Assembly (NCBI GenBank): GCA_963737555.1
Contig: CAVTTB010000008.1
Coordinates: forward strand, 372,001 to 436,000
DNA length: 64,000 nucleotides
DNA from: JAHJQQ01 sp963737555
GTDB taxonomy: Bacteria > Pseudomonadota > Gammaproteobacteria > Thiohalobacterales > Thiohalobacteraceae
Direction: 5' to 3'
Positions 63,765 to 64,000 of this stretch are shown piece by piece; the first letter of the stretch is position 1, and every line of letters starts with the position of its first letter. The notes beneath the pieces were generated by a model. It saw only the letters and a list, made by a program, of their open reading frames with translations. It was not told where the DNA came from and did not search any database. A program made the position numbers and the translations under genes.

Positions 63765-64000
63765 GCCGAGGTCTTCGCCAGTCCGTTCAAAATCATGTGC
63801 GCGAGTATACCGCCGAGTACGCCGAACAACAGGGCTACCGTCAGCAAGATTGGCAACAGGTGCAACAGGCCCGGGTGCGGGATGAACAGCGCGTAGGCGA
63901 GGGCGAATTGCCCCAGCATATGCGCCAACGCAGCCAGTACGCTGTAGCCCACCGCGCCGAAACGCAGCCACTGTGTGCGCGTGACCAGCCACAACACCGC
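63761..64000 (-). CDS. Gx-family (heptaprenyl diphosphate synthase component I-like) membrane protein, partial
   Basis: The last ~79 residues are visible; the start lies beyond the right edge. Two helices with HMLGQFALAYALFIPHPGLLHLLP and LLFGVLGGILAHMIL, a pattern of the Gx transporter/HepS component I-like family. Its stop overlaps the tonB start (ATGA), so it is probably co-expressed with tonB. Members sit near FMN-transferase ApbE-like and quinone or prenyl genes, which would lie outside. Confidence 0.75.
   Translation of the reverse strand, partial: AVLWLVTRTQWLRFGAVGYSVLAALAHMLGQFALAYALFIPHPGLLHLLPILLTVALLFGVLGGILAHMILNGLAKTSA

Overview
The window is a dense, GC-rich (by eye) bacterial chromosome segment from a gammaproteobacterium. 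Three gene blocks follow the order I know from Pseudomonas-type genomes: (i) rpmB-rpmG, radC, coaBC, dut, algC, argB, pyrE and an ExoIII-family gene at the Crc position; (ii) yggU-yggT-proC-yggS with pilT-pilU; (iii) pseudo-dihydroorotase pyrC'-pyrB-pyrR-ruvX-yqgE, then tonB. Genus cannot be fixed from sequence alone. No rRNA, intact tRNA, CRISPR array or complete insertion sequence was found.

Layout. 1-5.6 kb: CusB/CusA copper-silver RND efflux (CusB 5'-partial with a C-terminal CusF-like domain), split by a 0.78-kb repeat block, then a DUF302 protein. 5.6-9.7 kb: small protein, Crp/Fnr regulator, CxxCH cytochrome, mini-thioredoxin, amidotransferase, a tRNA-3'-end-like scar and an SH3 lipoprotein. 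9.7-20.1 kb: diguanylate cyclase, PPK2 kinase, MarC protein, CopA-type Cu+ ATPase, SIMPL protein, flavin reductase, mutM and a lipoamide-dehydrogenase-like flavoprotein. 20.5-29.2 kb: small secreted protein, a Gld-like ABC operon, globin-coupled diguanylate cyclase and an EAL/HDOD protein. 29.4-40.8 kb: ribosomal proteins and core metabolism. 41-47.9 kb: dynamin-like GTPase, YggU/YggT/ProC/YggS and the pilus retraction ATPases. 48-52.5 kb: accessory stretch with a large exported protein, an FRG-domain gene and a broken upstream gene. 52.5-60.6 kb: pyrK, YceI, cytochrome b561, azoreductase/LysR pair and the pyr operon. 60.7-62.8 kb: a toxin-antitoxin-rich insertion with orphan antitoxins and a polymorphic-toxin-like remnant. 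62.9-64 kb: TonB and a Gx-type membrane protein.

Two properties colour everything. First, at least 13 genes, several of them normally essential (coaBC, proC, algC), are broken by single-base frameshifts, about 18 in all, most looking like one surplus base. This is best read as consensus error in the assembly, so these genes are annotated as whole genes with the break located. Second, intergenic spaces carry at least eight different families of long inverted repeats, some in two or three copies, and one copy supplies the last codons and stop of pyrC'.

I did not find a convincingly new complete system. The best leads are the FRG-domain operon with its unrecognised, multiply broken upstream partner (50.4-52.1 kb), and the 60.7-62.8 kb island (Rhs-like tail plus membrane protein, orphan HicB- and BrnA-like antitoxins).
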